From contig JAOUNC010000182.1 in NCBI GenBank assembly GCA_029881175.1, positions 1 to 6,126 of the forward strand: a DNA stretch of 6,126 bases, read 5' to 3'. This document shows, piece after piece, positions 5,971-6,126 of this stretch. This stretch comes from Nitrospirota bacterium. Its GTDB lineage: Bacteria > Nitrospirota > Nitrospiria > Nitrospirales > UBA8639. Numbering within the stretch: the first letter of the stretch is position 1; every line of letters starts with the position of its first letter. The notes under the pieces were generated by a model. The model worked only from the letters and a program-made list of their open reading frames with translations, was not told where the DNA came from and did not search any database. The translations under genes and the position numbers were made by a program.

Positions 5971-6009
5971 CGCGTCACCTGGGGAGCCCTGACACCCAAG
6001 AAAAAACTG

Positions 6010-6126
6010 ATGCTCAATCTGAGAAAGAGATGGTGTTCAGACAGCATGATCGTGGCAGCCCTGATGGTGCTCACTCTGCTGATGGCCTGTGTGGGGAAGT
6101 TTGAGACAAAACCCGCATTGACCGCC
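6010..6126 (+). CDS. Lipoprotein, N-terminal part (runs off the window end)
   Basis: ATG at 6010 opens a frame that is still open at 6126 (39 codons). The start has a basic n-region (R5-K6-R7), a hydrophobic core IVAALMVLTLL and the lipobox L24-M25-A26-C27, so signal peptidase II cleavage before C27 is expected and the mature protein would be lipid-anchored. An alternative ATG at 6046 would drop the basic n-region, so 6010 is preferred. The ribosome binding site is weak (AAGAAAAAACTG just upstream; GGGGAG at 5981-5986 is too far), suggesting coupling to the upstream secreted-protein gene. The mature domain lies outside the window, so its function cannot be told. Confidence 0.7.
   Translation, partial: MLNLRKRWCSDSMIVAALMVLTLLMACVGKFETKPALTA

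Overview
The window holds a signalling locus from a Gram-negative bacterium. A Sec signal peptide, a lipoprotein start and a large membrane histidine kinase with several PAS domains all point that way, and base composition is near balanced by eye. An environmental lineage such as Nitrospirota is possible from the style of the kinase, but this is only an impression; no marker gene fixes the taxon.

Layout from left to right. (1) A single-domain CheY-like receiver protein on the minus strand (28-420, or 444 if the upstream ATG is used). (2) A gene-poor stretch (445-1058). It contains what looks like a 170-bp non-autonomous mobile element (MITE-like, 751-920) with near-perfect terminal inverted repeats and a 5-bp TTTAT duplication. 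A second, imperfect palindrome of the widespread 'CGAACGG' type is nested inside it. A third copy of the terminal sequence lies in a hairpin at 1022-1047. A 39-codon ORF with a good ribosome binding site runs into the left end of the element. (3) A minus-strand two-gene operon: a PilJ/NarX-type sensor kinase with three PAS domains (1763-4390), overlapping by 4 bases (ATGA) with a KdpE-like OmpR-family response regulator (1059-1766). (4) A 554-bp divergent intergenic region (4391-4944), mostly unexplained, with candidate promoters for both directions. (5) On the plus strand, a secreted protein with Ig-like (Big_2-like) and PKD/K319-like domains (4945-5970), followed 39 bases later by the start of a lipoprotein gene cut off by the window end (6010-6126).

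Working model (inference): the kinase senses a small ligand or redox cue through its periplasmic four-helix module and its PAS domains, and phosphorylates the co-translated KdpE-like regulator. That regulator may act on the shared intergenic region and so on the divergent cell-surface genes. The free receiver protein could tap the same phosphate flow. No kdpFABC genes are in the window, so the KdpE resemblance does not imply potassium control. I did not find a clearly new biological system; the best unexplained structure is the nested palindromic mobile element.
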